Source: Kibdelosporangium sp. MJ126-NF4
GTDB taxonomy: Bacteria; Actinomycetota; Actinomycetes; Mycobacteriales; Pseudonocardiaceae
Assembly: GCF_000826545.1 (NCBI RefSeq)
Contig: NZ_CDME01000002.1
Span: 1,116,001-1,180,000, forward strand
Length of the DNA: 64,000 nucleotides
Direction of reading: 5' to 3'
Shown: positions 33,840 to 42,896 of the stretch, in pieces
Layout of the letters: the number at the start of each line of letters is the position of its first letter
Position numbering within the stretch: the first letter of the stretch is position 1
Made by a program: the position numbers and the translations under genes
Notes under the pieces: generated by a model
Told to the model about the DNA's origin: nothing
Databases searched by the model: none
The model's input: the letters and a program-made list of their open reading frames with translations, nothing else

Positions 33840-34661
33840 ATGCTCGCCTACAACGGCCTGTCCCTCGACCGAGTACCCGAACGCCGCGCCGACCCGGACT
33901 GGATCACCGCCCAGCGAGCACACCCCACCAGCCGTGTCGTCGCGTTCTGGCACGACCACTACCTGCCCGAGGCGCACCCCACGCCCGACACCGACGCGGT
34001 GTTCCTCGGCCTGGACGGCGACACCGCCGTCTTCGCCGCCGACCTGCCCGACCCAGTCGGCCAACCAGCGGACCTACGCGCCCTGGTCAGCGCCCTCGAC
34101 CCGGCCGAAGCAGCCACCCTCGCCTACGCCCGCGGCATCCTGCACTGGCACCGCAACCAACGCCACTGCGGCGCCTGCGGCGGACCCACCGACACCCGCG
34201 ACGGCGGCCACACCCGCCAGTGCCGAGCCTGCGGCACCCTGCTGTTCCCCCGCATCGAACCCGCCGTCATCGTCCTGGTCACCTGGCAGGACCGGTGCCT
34301 GCTCGCCCGACACAGGGGAGCGGCACCCACCGCCTACTCCACCCTCGCCGGGTTCGTCGAAGTGGGGGAGAACCTCGAAGCCGCCGTACACCGGGAAGTC
34401 CGCGAGGAAGCCGGGGTGCTCCTCGCCGACGTGCGCTACCAGGCCTCCCAGTCCTGGCCGTTCCCCGCCGGACTGATGATCGGCTACCGGGCCCGCGCCA
34501 CCGGCCCGGACATCGACGTCGACCACCGCGAACTCGACGACGCCCGCTGGTTCACCGCCGACGAGGTCACCACCCTGCGCCAGACCGACAGCAGTGACAG
34601 CGGCAGCCGCACCGACTCCATCGAACAGTTCCTCATCGACACCTGGCTCAGCGAGGCCTAG
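33840..34661 (+). CDS. nudC: NAD(+) diphosphatase / NADH pyrophosphatase
   Basis: The 273-residue enzyme hydrolyses NAD(H) to AMP and nicotinamide mononucleotide, and family members also remove NAD caps from RNA. It has the zinc site CGAC...CRAC (Cys110, 113, 128, 131), a full Nudix box from Gly171 (GFVEVGENLEAAVHREVREE) and the NADH-pyrophosphatase signature QSWPFPA (204-210). The gene is probably leaderless. It lies 25 bases after the MFS stop, but the internal promoter suggests separate expression. Confidence 0.93.
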   Translation: MLAYNGLSLDRVPERRADPDWITAQRAHPTSRVVAFWHDHYLPEAHPTPDTDAVFLGLDGDTAVFAADLPDPVGQPADLRALVSALDPAEAATLAYARGILHWHRNQRHCGACGGPTDTRDGGHTRQCRACGTLLFPRIEPAVIVLVTWQDRCLLARHRGAAPTAYSTLAGFVEVGENLEAAVHREVREEAGVLLADVRYQASQSWPFPAGLMIGYRARATGPDIDVDHRELDDARWFTADEVTTLRQTDSSDSGSRTDSIEQFLIDTWLSEA

Positions 34662-34716
34662 GCGTCGCGACGCAGACTCGCGCCCTGATAACCCTCCGGC
34701 GGCTCCTTCGACTGAG

Positions 34717-35214
34717 TCACAGGTTCTCGAACGGCGCCGCGTACCGGAACGTCCCCGTGACTCCCGCCGCGCCGACAGCCAGAGGCCGCACCTGGAAATG
34801 CGGCCCCCACTGCGCCACCGGCGGCTCGATCCCCACCGCCGAACTCACCACGAAACCGAACCGCCGATAGAACGCCGGGTCACCCAGCAACCCCACCAGC
34901 GGCTCGCCCATCGCGTCCGCCGCGCCCAGCACGGTGTGCATCAACGCGGCCCCCACACCCCGGCCGTGCAGGGCAGGGGACACACCGATCGGGCCCAACG
35001 CCACCACAGGTGTGCCCGCCACATGCGCCCGCGTACACACCACATGCCCGACAACCCCGTCATCCGAGCGGGCCACGAACGACAACGCCGGGATCCACGC
35101 GTCACACACCCGCAGCTCATCCAGCAGCGTCGCCTCCAACTCCCGCCCGAACGCCGCGACCTGCACCGCACGCGCACCCGCGACATCCTCCGGCCGCTCC
35201 CGGCACACCAGCAC
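34717..35214 (-). CDS. GNAT family N-acetyltransferase
   Basis: A 165-residue acetyltransferase: the acetyl-CoA pyrophosphate loop is LHGRGVGAALMHTVL (about 82-96), preceded by VALGPIGVSPA, with LLGDPAFYRRFGF as the C-terminal hallmark of the YhbS-type group. The substrate is unknown. It starts 3 bases after the STAS gene and is third in a minus-strand operon (oxidoreductase, STAS, GNAT). Confidence 0.9.
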   Translation of the reverse strand: MLVCRERPEDVAGARAVQVAAFGRELEATLLDELRVCDAWIPALSFVARSDDGVVGHVVCTRAHVAGTPVVALGPIGVSPALHGRGVGAALMHTVLGAADAMGEPLVGLLGDPAFYRRFGFVVSSAVGIEPPVAQWGPHFQVRPLAVGAAGVTGTFRYAAPFENL

Positions 35215-35217
35215 GCG

Positions 35218-35580
35218 TCACACCTCCCGCGCGGTGTCCGCCGAATCGAACAACCGCAGTGTCTCGGTCAACCCGGTCAGCGCGAACACCCGCGCGGTGT
35301 TCGAGTTCGTCACGATCCGCAGCTCACACCCGGCCTCCCCAGCCTGCTGATGCGCCTGCACCAACACCGACAACCCAGCCGAGCTCAGGAACGTCACGCC
35401 ACTCAAATCCACCACCAGCGCCCGCCCCGCACCCGGCAGCGCCTGCCGCACACCGGCCTGCAACTGCGGCGCGGTCACCGTGTCGATCTCACCCCGCACG
35501 GCCAACACCGGCCCCGACGGACCCTGCCCGACCTCGATCGACAACGGCTGAAACTCAGCAGACGACATGCGCGACATCAT
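35218..35580 (-). CDS. STAS domain anti-sigma factor antagonist
   Basis: A 120-residue SpoIIAA/RsbV-like protein. The phosphorylation loop reads FLSSAGLSVLV, where Ser67 aligns with the kinase-target serine of DSSGL proteins, though the aspartate is replaced by serine. Such proteins bind anti-sigma factor kinases in a partner switch; no kinase or sigma gene is adjacent. Starts at 35580, 35577 and 35568 are all possible. Confidence 0.87.
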   Translation of the reverse strand: MMSRMSSAEFQPLSIEVGQGPSGPVLAVRGEIDTVTAPQLQAGVRQALPGAGRALVVDLSGVTFLSSAGLSVLVQAHQQAGEAGCELRIVTNSNTARVFALTGLTETLRLFDSADTAREV

Positions 35581-35584
35581 CGCA

Positions 35585-36571
35585 TCACGTCACCAGCACA
35601 ACCTTGCCGACCGTGCCGCGTGTCTCCAACGCCCGATGCGCCGCCGCGGCCTGCGCCAACGGGAACGTCTGCGTGAACGGCACCAACTCACCCTTGGCCA
35701 ACGCCGCCAACGAATCCGTCTCCAACCCCCGCAACCCACCCGGCCGGTTGAGGATCCGCGCCCGGAACGCCGCCGACACCGACAACCCGCGCCCCATCAA
35801 CTCCGCCGGGGTGAACGACGTCGGCTCACCCGCGGAGTACCCGAACATCATCACCCGGCCACCCAGGCCCAGCAGGTCGAACCCGGCCCGCCCGGTCTCA
35901 CCGCCGACACTGTCGAAGAACACCGTCAGCTCACGACCACCCAACGCGTCCTTCACCCGATCCACCCAGCCCTCAACGCGGTAGTCCAGCACCACGTCCG
36001 CACCCAGCTCCCGCACCCGCGCGACCTTCTCCGCGCCACCCGCCAACGCCACCACGAACGCGCCCGCGTTGCGCGCCGCCTGCACCAGCAACGCGCCCAT
36101 CCCACCCGCGGCCGCGGGCACCAACACCACATCCCGCTCAGTGAGCTGAGCCAACTCCAACACCACCAGCGTCGTACGGCCCGTGCCGATCATCGCCACC
36201 GCCTTGTCGAACTCCACCCAGTCCGGCAACTCGTGCAACAACTCCGCGTCCGTCACCACCGACTCCGCGTACCCACCGCTGACCATCCCCAGATACGCCG
36301 CCACCCGCTTGCCCAGCCACGACTGCTCCACACCCTCACCCACCGCGTCCACCACACCGGCCACCTCACGGCCCGGCGTCATCGGCAACTCCGGCACCGG
36401 CATCGGCCCGCCGCTCTCCCCACGGCGGATCGACGTGTCCAGCAGGTGCACCCCCGCGGCCGCCACCCGAAGACGTACCTGGCCCCGGCCGGGAACCGGG
36501 GCAGGCACCTCCTCGAACTTCAACACCTCGGCCGGGCCGAACTCGTACTGCCGAATCGCATGTGTACTCAT
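35585..36571 (-). CDS. Zinc-independent quinone oxidoreductase (zeta-crystallin type MDR)
   Basis: The 328-residue medium-chain dehydrogenase-like protein has a GroES-like N-terminus (VPAPVPGRGQVRLRVAAAGV), the nucleotide-binding motif AAAGGMGALLVQAARNAGA and DSVGGETGRAGFDLLG. It lacks the zinc-site cysteines, as in NADPH:quinone reductases. It is first in an operon with STAS and GNAT genes. A SoxR-like dyad lies 17-34 bases before the ATG, fitting redox-cycling control. Confidence 0.9.
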   Translation of the reverse strand: MSTHAIRQYEFGPAEVLKFEEVPAPVPGRGQVRLRVAAAGVHLLDTSIRRGESGGPMPVPELPMTPGREVAGVVDAVGEGVEQSWLGKRVAAYLGMVSGGYAESVVTDAELLHELPDWVEFDKAVAMIGTGRTTLVVLELAQLTERDVVLVPAAAGGMGALLVQAARNAGAFVVALAGGAEKVARVRELGADVVLDYRVEGWVDRVKDALGGRELTVFFDSVGGETGRAGFDLLGLGGRVMMFGYSAGEPTSFTPAELMGRGLSVSAAFRARILNRPGGLRGLETDSLAALAKGELVPFTQTFPLAQAAAAHRALETRGTVGKVVLVT

Positions 36572-36587
36572 GCCGCCCAGCCTGCAA

Positions 36588-36605
36588 CCTCAACCTAGAT
36601 CGAGG
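36588..36605. promoter_or_regulatory. SoxR-like dyad upstream of quinone oxidoreductase
   Basis: CCTCAACCTAGATCGAGG has the CCTCRA...TYGAGG ends of the SoxR box (CCTCAAGTTAACTTGAGG). A TTGACC hexamer adjoins it on the minus strand. Confidence 0.45.
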
Positions 36606-36633
36606 TCAACTCCCGCACTGACACCCACGCCCA

Positions 36634-37920
36634 TCAACCCGCGTACGGGGCCTTCGCCGCCTTCGCCGCCGTCAGGAACGCGCCCTTGTTACGCGGCCAG
36701 AACAAACTGTCCACACACGAGTACTGCGGGAAGAACCCGCCACAGCTGCCGCTGCCCGTCCCCAACTCGAACGTGTAACTCGCGATACCCAGGTTGCCGT
36801 AGGTGAAGTCGTCCGTCGTCCCCGTCGTGTCACCCTCAGCCACCACCGTGTACCCGTTGAACGCAGCCATCTTCTGCCCCAACGCCTTCAGACCCGCCGC
36901 GTTCGGGTTCGCGTTCCACGTCCAGCCCCACGGCGGCATGATCAGGTTGCCGTAACTGTGCACCGTGATCATCACACCCTTGGTCGTCACCGGAGCCGGA
37001 TCCGTGTCACCCGGACCACGCTGGTCCGGGAACAACTGCTTGAACCACGCCTCCAACGCCTTCGTCTCCGGCTCCGAAGCCGACGACGGACCCTGATACG
37101 TCTCACCACACCGGCTCGTACCCGCCTTGCCCCACTTGAACGACGAGTTGCGGTTCAGATCCACCCCACCGGACGGCGACGAACACCCCGTCGGGTTGTT
37201 GGCGTTCTTGCGCTGCATCAACGGCGAATTCCCACCCGAGGCGACAATGTCCACCCCGTCCGGGTTCGCGACCGGCACAACCCACAACTCCGTGGTGTCC
37301 AAAATGGCCGTCACCTCGGCGTCCGAGCCGTACCCCTTGGTCAGGTAGTCCATCCACCGCCACGCCACCTCACCCGTGGCCAACTCCCGCGCGTGCAGCT
37401 GCGCGATCATCGCGAACCGCGGCTTGGCCGAGTTCGGGCTCAGCGCACAGTCACCGGCCTGCTTCTTGGTGATACAGATCGCCCGGATGTCATGCCCACC
37501 CTGACCCTGCGTCTTACGCCAGCTGTCACCGATGTCGTACACCTGCGTCAACGCCGGAAACGCCGCCGCCACATCCGTCACGTGCTTCGCGTGCTCCGCG
37601 GACGTGTGATACCCGCCGTAGAACGACTGCACCCCCACGTCCTGAACCCGGGGGAGGACCTCCTTGTACACCGTGTCGAACTTCGACGGCCGATAACCCA
37701 ACACGCGCAACCGCGCGGCGATCCGCTCGTCACCCACCACCTGAACCGCGCCGCCGACACCATGCTCGACATCGAAACCGGCGTCCGCCAACACATGCTC
37801 ATCAGCGTTGGGCACCTGCCAGTAATACGGCGTGGTATCGGGCTGAGCCGCCGACGTCGTACTGGACACCACCAACGGCGCCGCCAGTACAGCCGCGACG
37901 AAACCGATCCGGAGCTTCAT
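36634..37920 (-). CDS. Secreted M14 zinc carboxypeptidase
   Basis: A 428-residue exported metallocarboxypeptidase. A signal peptide (KLRIGFVAAVLAAPLVVSST) is followed by a propeptide-like region and the catalytic domain, with the HXXE zinc pair in LHARELATGEVAW (His176, Glu179), the third ligand in ITVHSYG and the catalytic glutamate in YTFELGTGSG. Six or more cysteines suggest disulfides, as in streptomycete secreted carboxypeptidase T-like enzymes. ATG 37920 is chosen over GTG 37926 because GGAGG lies 7-8 bases upstream of it. Confidence 0.92.
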   Translation of the reverse strand: MKLRIGFVAAVLAAPLVVSSTTSAAQPDTTPYYWQVPNADEHVLADAGFDVEHGVGGAVQVVGDERIAARLRVLGYRPSKFDTVYKEVLPRVQDVGVQSFYGGYHTSAEHAKHVTDVAAAFPALTQVYDIGDSWRKTQGQGGHDIRAICITKKQAGDCALSPNSAKPRFAMIAQLHARELATGEVAWRWMDYLTKGYGSDAEVTAILDTTELWVVPVANPDGVDIVASGGNSPLMQRKNANNPTGCSSPSGGVDLNRNSSFKWGKAGTSRCGETYQGPSSASEPETKALEAWFKQLFPDQRGPGDTDPAPVTTKGVMITVHSYGNLIMPPWGWTWNANPNAAGLKALGQKMAAFNGYTVVAEGDTTGTTDDFTYGNLGIASYTFELGTGSGSCGGFFPQYSCVDSLFWPRNKGAFLTAAKAAKAPYAG

Positions 37921-38068
37921 CGACACACCTCCACGAGGCCGACGGCCACTGCAGGGGAAGGAGGACGACCGCCGCGCCGAACGCGAGTATGGAGTGACAT
38001 GCGTGTGATTAGAACCTACGAACGGTGGTCACATGTAAACGGAAAGTATCGCCTGAAAGGATGATCAT

Positions 38069-38599
38069 GTGCGCCCCCTGATCACCCTCACCGCGTTACT
38101 CCTGCTCACCGCCTGCGGCACACCCACACCCACACCGCCGCCGCCGGACACCACCACGACCACACCCCGCCCCACCGGCCTGGTGATCACCCTCGGCACG
38201 GTCGACGCCGCCATGGGCCTGCGCAGCCTCGACATCCAACTCACCAACCACACCACCACACCCGCCATGATCAACGGCTACCCACACCTGCGCGTCCTCG
38301 ACAAAGACCACACACCCCTCGAAGTCACCGTCGGCCACGGCTCCTCCGGCGTCGCCACCGTCGACAACTTCGACACCCCACCCCAACCCATCACCCTGCA
38401 ACCCGGCCACACCGTCCACGCCGGACTGCTCTGGCGCAACCTCGTCACCCAGACCGACCGCAAAGCCACCCTCGGCACCTACCTCGACATCGCCCCCACA
38501 CCCGACACCCCCACCCGAACACTGCGCCCCGACGGCGGCATCGACCTCGGCAACACCACCACCCTCGGCCTCAGCGCCTGGAAACCCCCCACGAACTGA
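38069..38599 (+). CDS. DUF4232-type lipoprotein
   Basis: A 176-residue exported lipoprotein: LLLLTAC is a lipobox with Cys16, followed by a Pro/Thr-rich linker (TPTPTPPPPDTTTTTPRP) and a beta-sandwich domain (LDIQLTNHTTTPAMINGYP, then QPGHTVHAGLLWRN) typical of DUF4232. Function unknown. GTG 38069 has GAAAGGA upstream. It is divergent from the M14 gene, with a 148-base gap in which I see nothing else. Confidence 0.8.
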   Translation: MRPLITLTALLLLTACGTPTPTPPPPDTTTTTPRPTGLVITLGTVDAAMGLRSLDIQLTNHTTTPAMINGYPHLRVLDKDHTPLEVTVGHGSSGVATVDNFDTPPQPITLQPGHTVHAGLLWRNLVTQTDRKATLGTYLDIAPTPDTPTRTLRPDGGIDLGNTTTLGLSAWKPPTN

Positions 38600-38618
38600 C
38601 CACAGAAAGACCACCACC

Positions 38619-39392
38619 ATGAACCGCATCGGCATCATCGGAGTAGGCGAAATCGGCCGCGCCATCGTCACCGGCCTCTGCGACGGACCCGACACACCAC
38701 CCGAGGTGTACCTCTCCCCACGAGGAGCCCGCGCCGCCGCCGAACTATCCGAGCGCTACGACACCGCGCACATCTGCGCCGACAACCAAACCGTCATCGA
38801 CCACACCGACATGGTCATCATCGCCGTCCGCCCCCACGACCGGCACGACGCCCTCGCCGGACTGACCGTCACCGACGACAAGACCATCATCAACATCATG
38901 AGCGGCGTCGCCAACGACGACCTACGCCACACACTCGCCACCCACGCCACACTGGTCCGCGCCATCCCACTACCCGCCATCCGCGACCGCGACTCCATCA
39001 CCGTCACCTGCCCAGCACACCCAGCGGTCGACGCCCTCTTCCAGCGCCTCGGCGGCTGCCTCCCCGTCACCGACGAGACAACCTTCAACGTCTTCTCCGC
39101 ACTGACCGGGACACTGACCACCCACTTCCAGTACCTCGCCACCCTCACCTCATGGGCCAGCAGCCACGGGATCCCACCCGAACACGCCGACCAGTACATC
39201 CGCTCCCTCTTCCACGGCCTCAGCCGCGCACTGGACGACAACACCCGCACCCTGCACCAACTCGCCGCCGACCACGAAACCCCCCAAGGCAACAACGAAC
39301 GCATCCGCACCACCTGGCTCACCCCCGCCAACACCGACGCCCTCACCACAGCCCTCGACGGCCTCCTCACCCACCTCAACCAGCCCACCTGA
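38619..39392 (+). CDS. Pyrroline-5-carboxylate reductase-like protein
   Basis: The 257-residue product has an NAD(P) Rossmann motif (IGIIGVGEIGRAIVTGL), then VIIAVRPHDRHDAL and IMSGV, and a ProC-like C-terminal helical part. VRAIPLPAI replaces the usual RxMPN motif of ProC, so it is more likely a ProC paralogue than the housekeeping enzyme. It lies 19 bases after the lipoprotein gene and may be co-transcribed. Confidence 0.75.
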   Translation: MNRIGIIGVGEIGRAIVTGLCDGPDTPPEVYLSPRGARAAAELSERYDTAHICADNQTVIDHTDMVIIAVRPHDRHDALAGLTVTDDKTIINIMSGVANDDLRHTLATHATLVRAIPLPAIRDRDSITVTCPAHPAVDALFQRLGGCLPVTDETTFNVFSALTGTLTTHFQYLATLTSWASSHGIPPEHADQYIRSLFHGLSRALDDNTRTLHQLAADHETPQGNNERIRTTWLTPANTDALTTALDGLLTHLNQPT

Positions 39393-39484
39393 TCACCCGG
39401 CGGGCAACGTCAACCGGCGACGAGACCGCGTAGATAGCCGGTGGACTCCACAGTGAACCGCCAGACGGCGACCACAGCCCGACA

Positions 39485-40432
39485 TCACCCCGCGTACCGC
39501 GCCACCAACTCCGACCCCAACCGCGCCAACTCCGCCCGCACCGCCTCAGACTCCACCACCTCCACCAAACCACCCCACCCCGCCAACACCTGAGCGATCA
39601 TCACCGGCGCCGCCGAGGCCACCCGCACCCGAACCCTGCCACCACCCTCCTGCGCCACCACCTCGAAATGCCGCCCGAACTGATCCCGCAACACCGGCAC
39701 ATGCCGCTCCTGCGCCACCACCACCGCCGACACCAGACCACGCTGACGCTCCACCCGCTCCACCACCCGCCCCCACGCCGACGACAAGTCAAAACCAGCC
39801 GGAGCAGGCCCGGCGGGGGAGTCCACCACCGCCACATCCACCATCCGATCCACCCGGAACGTCCGCTGCCCACCCTCCGTCCCCGCCACCAGGTACCACA
39901 CGTCGTCCTTGTCCACCAAGCCCCACGGATCCACCAGCCGCACCGCCCGCTCCCGCCCACGACTCGCGTACCCGAACCGCACCTTCCGCCGCCGCACCAC
40001 CGCCGACTGCAACACCTCCACCACCTCAGACCGCTTCCGCTCCCGCTCACCCCACCCACTCGCATCGACCACCACCGCACGCGCCGCCGCCTCAGCGTCC
40101 GCACGGAACGTGTCCGGCAACGCCCGCACCAACTTCCGCAACGCCGCCTTCGCCTCACCCGAGATCGCCGCCGCCGGACCCACCAGCACGAACAACGCCT
40201 GCGCCTCCGCCGCGGTCAACCCACTCAGATCCGTCCGGGCACCACCGACCAACCGCCACCCACCACCACGCCCAGGCTGCGGATACACCGGAATCCCGGC
40301 AGCCGACAACGCCTCCAGATCCCGCCGCGCCGTCGCCGTCGAGACCTCCAACTCCGTGGCCAACTCCGCCGCGGTCACCCGCCCCCGCGACTGCATCAGC
40401 AGCAACGCGGCCACCAGCCGATCAGCACGCAT
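39485..40432 (-). CDS. WYL domain transcriptional regulator
   Basis: A 315-residue regulator: N-terminal HTH_11 (RVTAAELATELEVSTATARRD), a central WYL domain (DVWYLVAGTEGGQRTFRVDR, preceded by RAVRLVDPWG) and a C-terminal WCX-like extension. WYL domains sense ligands, sometimes nucleic acids. ATG 40432 starts right before the helix-turn-helix. It is divergent from the small hypothetical gene at 40492. Confidence 0.9.
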   Translation of the reverse strand: MRADRLVAALLLMQSRGRVTAAELATELEVSTATARRDLEALSAAGIPVYPQPGRGGGWRLVGGARTDLSGLTAAEAQALFVLVGPAAAISGEAKAALRKLVRALPDTFRADAEAAARAVVVDASGWGERERKRSEVVEVLQSAVVRRRKVRFGYASRGRERAVRLVDPWGLVDKDDVWYLVAGTEGGQRTFRVDRMVDVAVVDSPAGPAPAGFDLSSAWGRVVERVERQRGLVSAVVVAQERHVPVLRDQFGRHFEVVAQEGGGRVRVRVASAAPVMIAQVLAGWGGLVEVVESEAVRAELARLGSELVARYAG

Positions 40433-40478
40433 AACGGGAAGTCTCCCAAACAGAAATGCGCACCACACGCGCACTTTC

Positions 40479-40484
40479 TAAGCT
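40479..40484 (+). promoter_or_regulatory. -10 element for a leaderless hypothetical gene
   Basis: TAAGCT fits TANNNT and lies 7 bases before GTG 40492; no ribosome-binding site is present. It decides GTG 40492 over ATG 40456 as the start. Confidence 0.5.
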
Positions 40485-40491
40485 GAACCCC

Positions 40492-40854
40492 GTGATCAGC
40501 CGGATCGAAGCCATGCAAGCCGGAGTCGGCATCCTGACCGTCGCACACGGAGCCGCCCACGGCAGCCGGATAGCCGACATCAAGGAAGCACTGACCGTAC
40601 TCCGCCAAGGAGTACTCGACCTCCACATCGACATCAGCGGCGTACCGGGCGAATGCGACACCGTCGTCCGCGAAGTCGCCCAACAAGTCGCCGAAGAACT
40701 CAGCAAACGCGCCCAACAGATGGTCAACGGCTGCGTCAAGGCCTTCGTCGACGTCGCCGCCGCCTACGAACGAGACTGCCCCGACGCCGACATCCCCGCC
40801 ATCCTGCAAAAAGCCTCACTCGCCCTCGCCGCCGAACAATTCGACGACGACTAA
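40492..40854 (+). CDS. Hypothetical protein, helical
   Basis: A 120-residue, soluble, mostly helical protein of no family I recognise. It opens with VISRIEAMQAGVGILTVAHGAAHG and contains amphipathic helices (KEALTVLRQGVLDLHID, EVAQQVAEELSKRAQQMVNG) that could form a bundle or coiled coil. There are no membrane segments and few conserved-looking polar motifs. It stands alone between a WYL regulator and an NmrA-like gene, with a 4-base overlap at the 3' end. Confidence 0.6.
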   Translation: MISRIEAMQAGVGILTVAHGAAHGSRIADIKEALTVLRQGVLDLHIDISGVPGECDTVVREVAQQVAEELSKRAQQMVNGCVKAFVDVAAAYERDCPDADIPAILQKASLALAAEQFDDD

Positions 40855-41783
40855 CGACCCGCCCCTACTCCCACCATGTACGCCCGCGCCCACTCCTCGA
40901 AACTCGTCAACGGGACACCCAGCTCCCGCGCCGCACGCGGGCGCGCGGGCTGGCCAACCACGTTCAACCACTCATGCGCGGCACCCATCGGCGGCATCCC
41001 CGCCGCGAACGCCTCCGCCTCGGTCATCTCCGGCGCCACGATCGGCACGCCCACAGCCCGCGACAGCACCTCCGCGACCTCCGCCACCGACAGATAGTCA
41101 CTCGCCAACTCCAGCTCAACCCCGGTGAACCGCTCCGGCTCAGCCACCGCCGCGGCCACCGCACCGCCGATGTCGTCCACCGCCGCCAACGACAGCCGAG
41201 TCTCCGGCCGCAGCACACTCACCAGACCGCCCTCAAGGCCACGCGGGAACAAGAACGCCATCGACGGCAGAAAATTCTCCATGAAAAACCCCGGCTTGAG
41301 CAGCGTCCAGTACCGGAAACCCGCCGCACGCACCCGATCCTGAACCGCGCTCTTGGCCCCCAACGTGCCCCGCATCGACACCCAACGCCCCTCAGCCCAG
41401 CCAGGCGCGTCGACATGCTGACCAGCACCGGACACCGACGTGTGCACGAACTGCGCCACCCCGGCGGCCCGCGCGCCCTCAACGAGATTGACACCCTGCG
41501 CCACCTCGCCGTCGAAATCGAAACCCTCCGCCGTCACACCGGGCATCTGCACCGAGAACACCGCCCGCGCGCCCTCGGCCGCCCGAGTCACCGAGTCACG
41601 GTCATGCAGATCGCCGACCACCAACTCGGCCCCGAGCGCAGCGACAGCCCGAGCCCGGGCGGTGGCCGGATCACGCACTAACGCCCGAACGGCAACACCC
41701 GCCGCGAGCAGGGCCCGAGCGGCGGCGCCTCCCTGCCTGCCGGTGGCGCCAGCGACCAGAACAGGCGCGGAATCCAGGGACAT
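40851..41783 (-). CDS. NmrA-like NAD(P)-binding protein
   Basis: A 310-residue protein with the NmrA/HSCARG pattern: VLVAGATGRQGGAAARALL Rossmann motif, VRALVRDP, GDLHDRDSVTRA and FDFDGEVAQGVN. Such proteins are redox sensors or oxidoreductases binding NADP. ATG 41783 has GAGGAG upstream; the frame runs further 5' but as low-complexity Arg-rich sequence. It is divergent from a TetR gene and is that regulator's probable target. Confidence 0.9.
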   Translation of the reverse strand: MSLDSAPVLVAGATGRQGGAAARALLAAGVAVRALVRDPATARARAVAALGAELVVGDLHDRDSVTRAAEGARAVFSVQMPGVTAEGFDFDGEVAQGVNLVEGARAAGVAQFVHTSVSGAGQHVDAPGWAEGRWVSMRGTLGAKSAVQDRVRAAGFRYWTLLKPGFFMENFLPSMAFLFPRGLEGGLVSVLRPETRLSLAAVDDIGGAVAAAVAEPERFTGVELELASDYLSVAEVAEVLSRAVGVPIVAPEMTEAEAFAAGMPPMGAAHEWLNVVGQPARPRAARELGVPLTSFEEWARAYMVGVGAGR

Positions 41784-41810
41784 GATACTCCTCAACCAAC
41801 GAAACGGCGT

Positions 41811-41847
41811 GGCCCGCCATTTATCTCCGGCTACAATATGGCGGACC
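41811..41847. promoter_or_regulatory. TetR-type operator with embedded -10
   Basis: GGCCCGCCAT (41811-41820) and ATGGCGGACC (41838-41847) are inverted copies with one mismatch and a 17-base spacer. TACAAT at 41832-41837 is a good -10 for the TetR gene. Confidence 0.5.
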
Positions 41848-41878
41848 CCGCCACTTGGCAAGCCTCGGAGAACACCCC

Positions 41879-42466
41879 ATGCCCGACCAGCACCAACGCG
41901 CCGACGCACGACGCAACTACACCCGCATCCTCGCCGTCGCCGAACAAGAAGTCGCCACCCACGGCGCCAACGCCTCCCTCGAACAGATCGCCCGCACCGC
42001 AGGCGTCGGCTCAGCCACCGTCCGACGGCACTTTCCCACCCGCCACGCACTCCTCGAAGCCGTCTCCCACACCCGAATCGACGCCCTCAGCACCCGCGCG
42101 CACACCCTCACCACCCACCCCGACAGCCGAACCGCCCTCATCCACTGGCTCGACGACGTCGCCACCTACTGCGTCACCGCCCGAGGACTGGCAACCGCAC
42201 TCGCCTACACCGGCGACATCCACAACAACAACTGCTCAGCAACCCTCGAACACGCCGCACAACCACTCCTGCACCGCGCCATCCAGGACAACCAGATCAC
42301 CCCGGACGTCACCGTCACCGACCTCATCACCCTCGTCGTCGGCATCGCACTGGCCACCGAGCACTACCCGGACCCCACCACCCAGGCACACCGACTCCTC
42401 CACCTCGCCATCACCGGCCTGAGCCCGAACACAGGGGAGCGGACACCACCGAACCAACGGCCATAG
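41879..42466 (+). CDS. TetR family transcriptional regulator
   Basis: A 195-residue TetR protein with helix-turn-helix ASLEQIARTAGVGSATVRRHF and a C-terminal domain of the SCO-type TetR group (ALIHWLDDVATYCVTARGLA). ATG 41879 follows a GGAG box. It is divergent from the NmrA-like gene, with an inverted repeat over its own promoter. Confidence 0.88.
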   Translation: MPDQHQRADARRNYTRILAVAEQEVATHGANASLEQIARTAGVGSATVRRHFPTRHALLEAVSHTRIDALSTRAHTLTTHPDSRTALIHWLDDVATYCVTARGLATALAYTGDIHNNNCSATLEHAAQPLLHRAIQDNQITPDVTVTDLITLVVGIALATEHYPDPTTQAHRLLHLAITGLSPNTGERTPPNQRP

Positions 42467-42541
42467 CCGACACCGAAACAGCAGCGGGGAGACACGCCAG
42501 GGGAGTGACCACCACACGGCGCCGGGCTGCGCCAGACAGGA

Positions 42542-42808
42542 TCAGCTGGCCTTCCGCACGAGCGACTGCAGGCACAACACGAGTTCGTCCGAAGTCACCA
42601 GGCGCTCAAACAGCAGGGGGAGCAGGCTCTTGACGTCGTCACGGCCACCGACCGTGTTGCCCAGCCTGATCGACAGCGAGAAGAGGTCATGCTCGCCGAC
42701 CGTGGTGGACGACCGACAGTGGGGACACCCGTCAAGCACAGCCCGTCGCGGATACGGCGCGAACGCCTGGCCGAGTCGCGTCAACGCGGCCGCGAGGTTC
42801 CCATCCAT
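42542..42808 (-). CDS. Short CPHC-motif protein, probably C-terminally truncated
   Basis: An 88-residue product with FAPYPRRAVLDGCPHCRSS followed by LSIRLGNTVGGRDDVKSLLPLLFERL. I recall longer actinobacterial hypothetical proteins with a similar N-terminal half and a further C-terminal part of comparable size. Here the homology seems to stop after TSDELVL, so the gene may have lost its 3' end. It lies between a TetR gene and the dif-like site. Confidence 0.5.
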   Translation of the reverse strand: MDGNLAAALTRLGQAFAPYPRRAVLDGCPHCRSSTTVGEHDLFSLSIRLGNTVGGRDDVKSLLPLLFERLVTSDELVLCLQSLVRKAS

Positions 42809-42896
42809 GCGCCGAAGGTTCGCACAGCCGCGGACACGGACGCATCGGAGATTCGGCCAGCGGTCGCGCCGTCCGGGGAGGGCCCCTCCATCGCTT

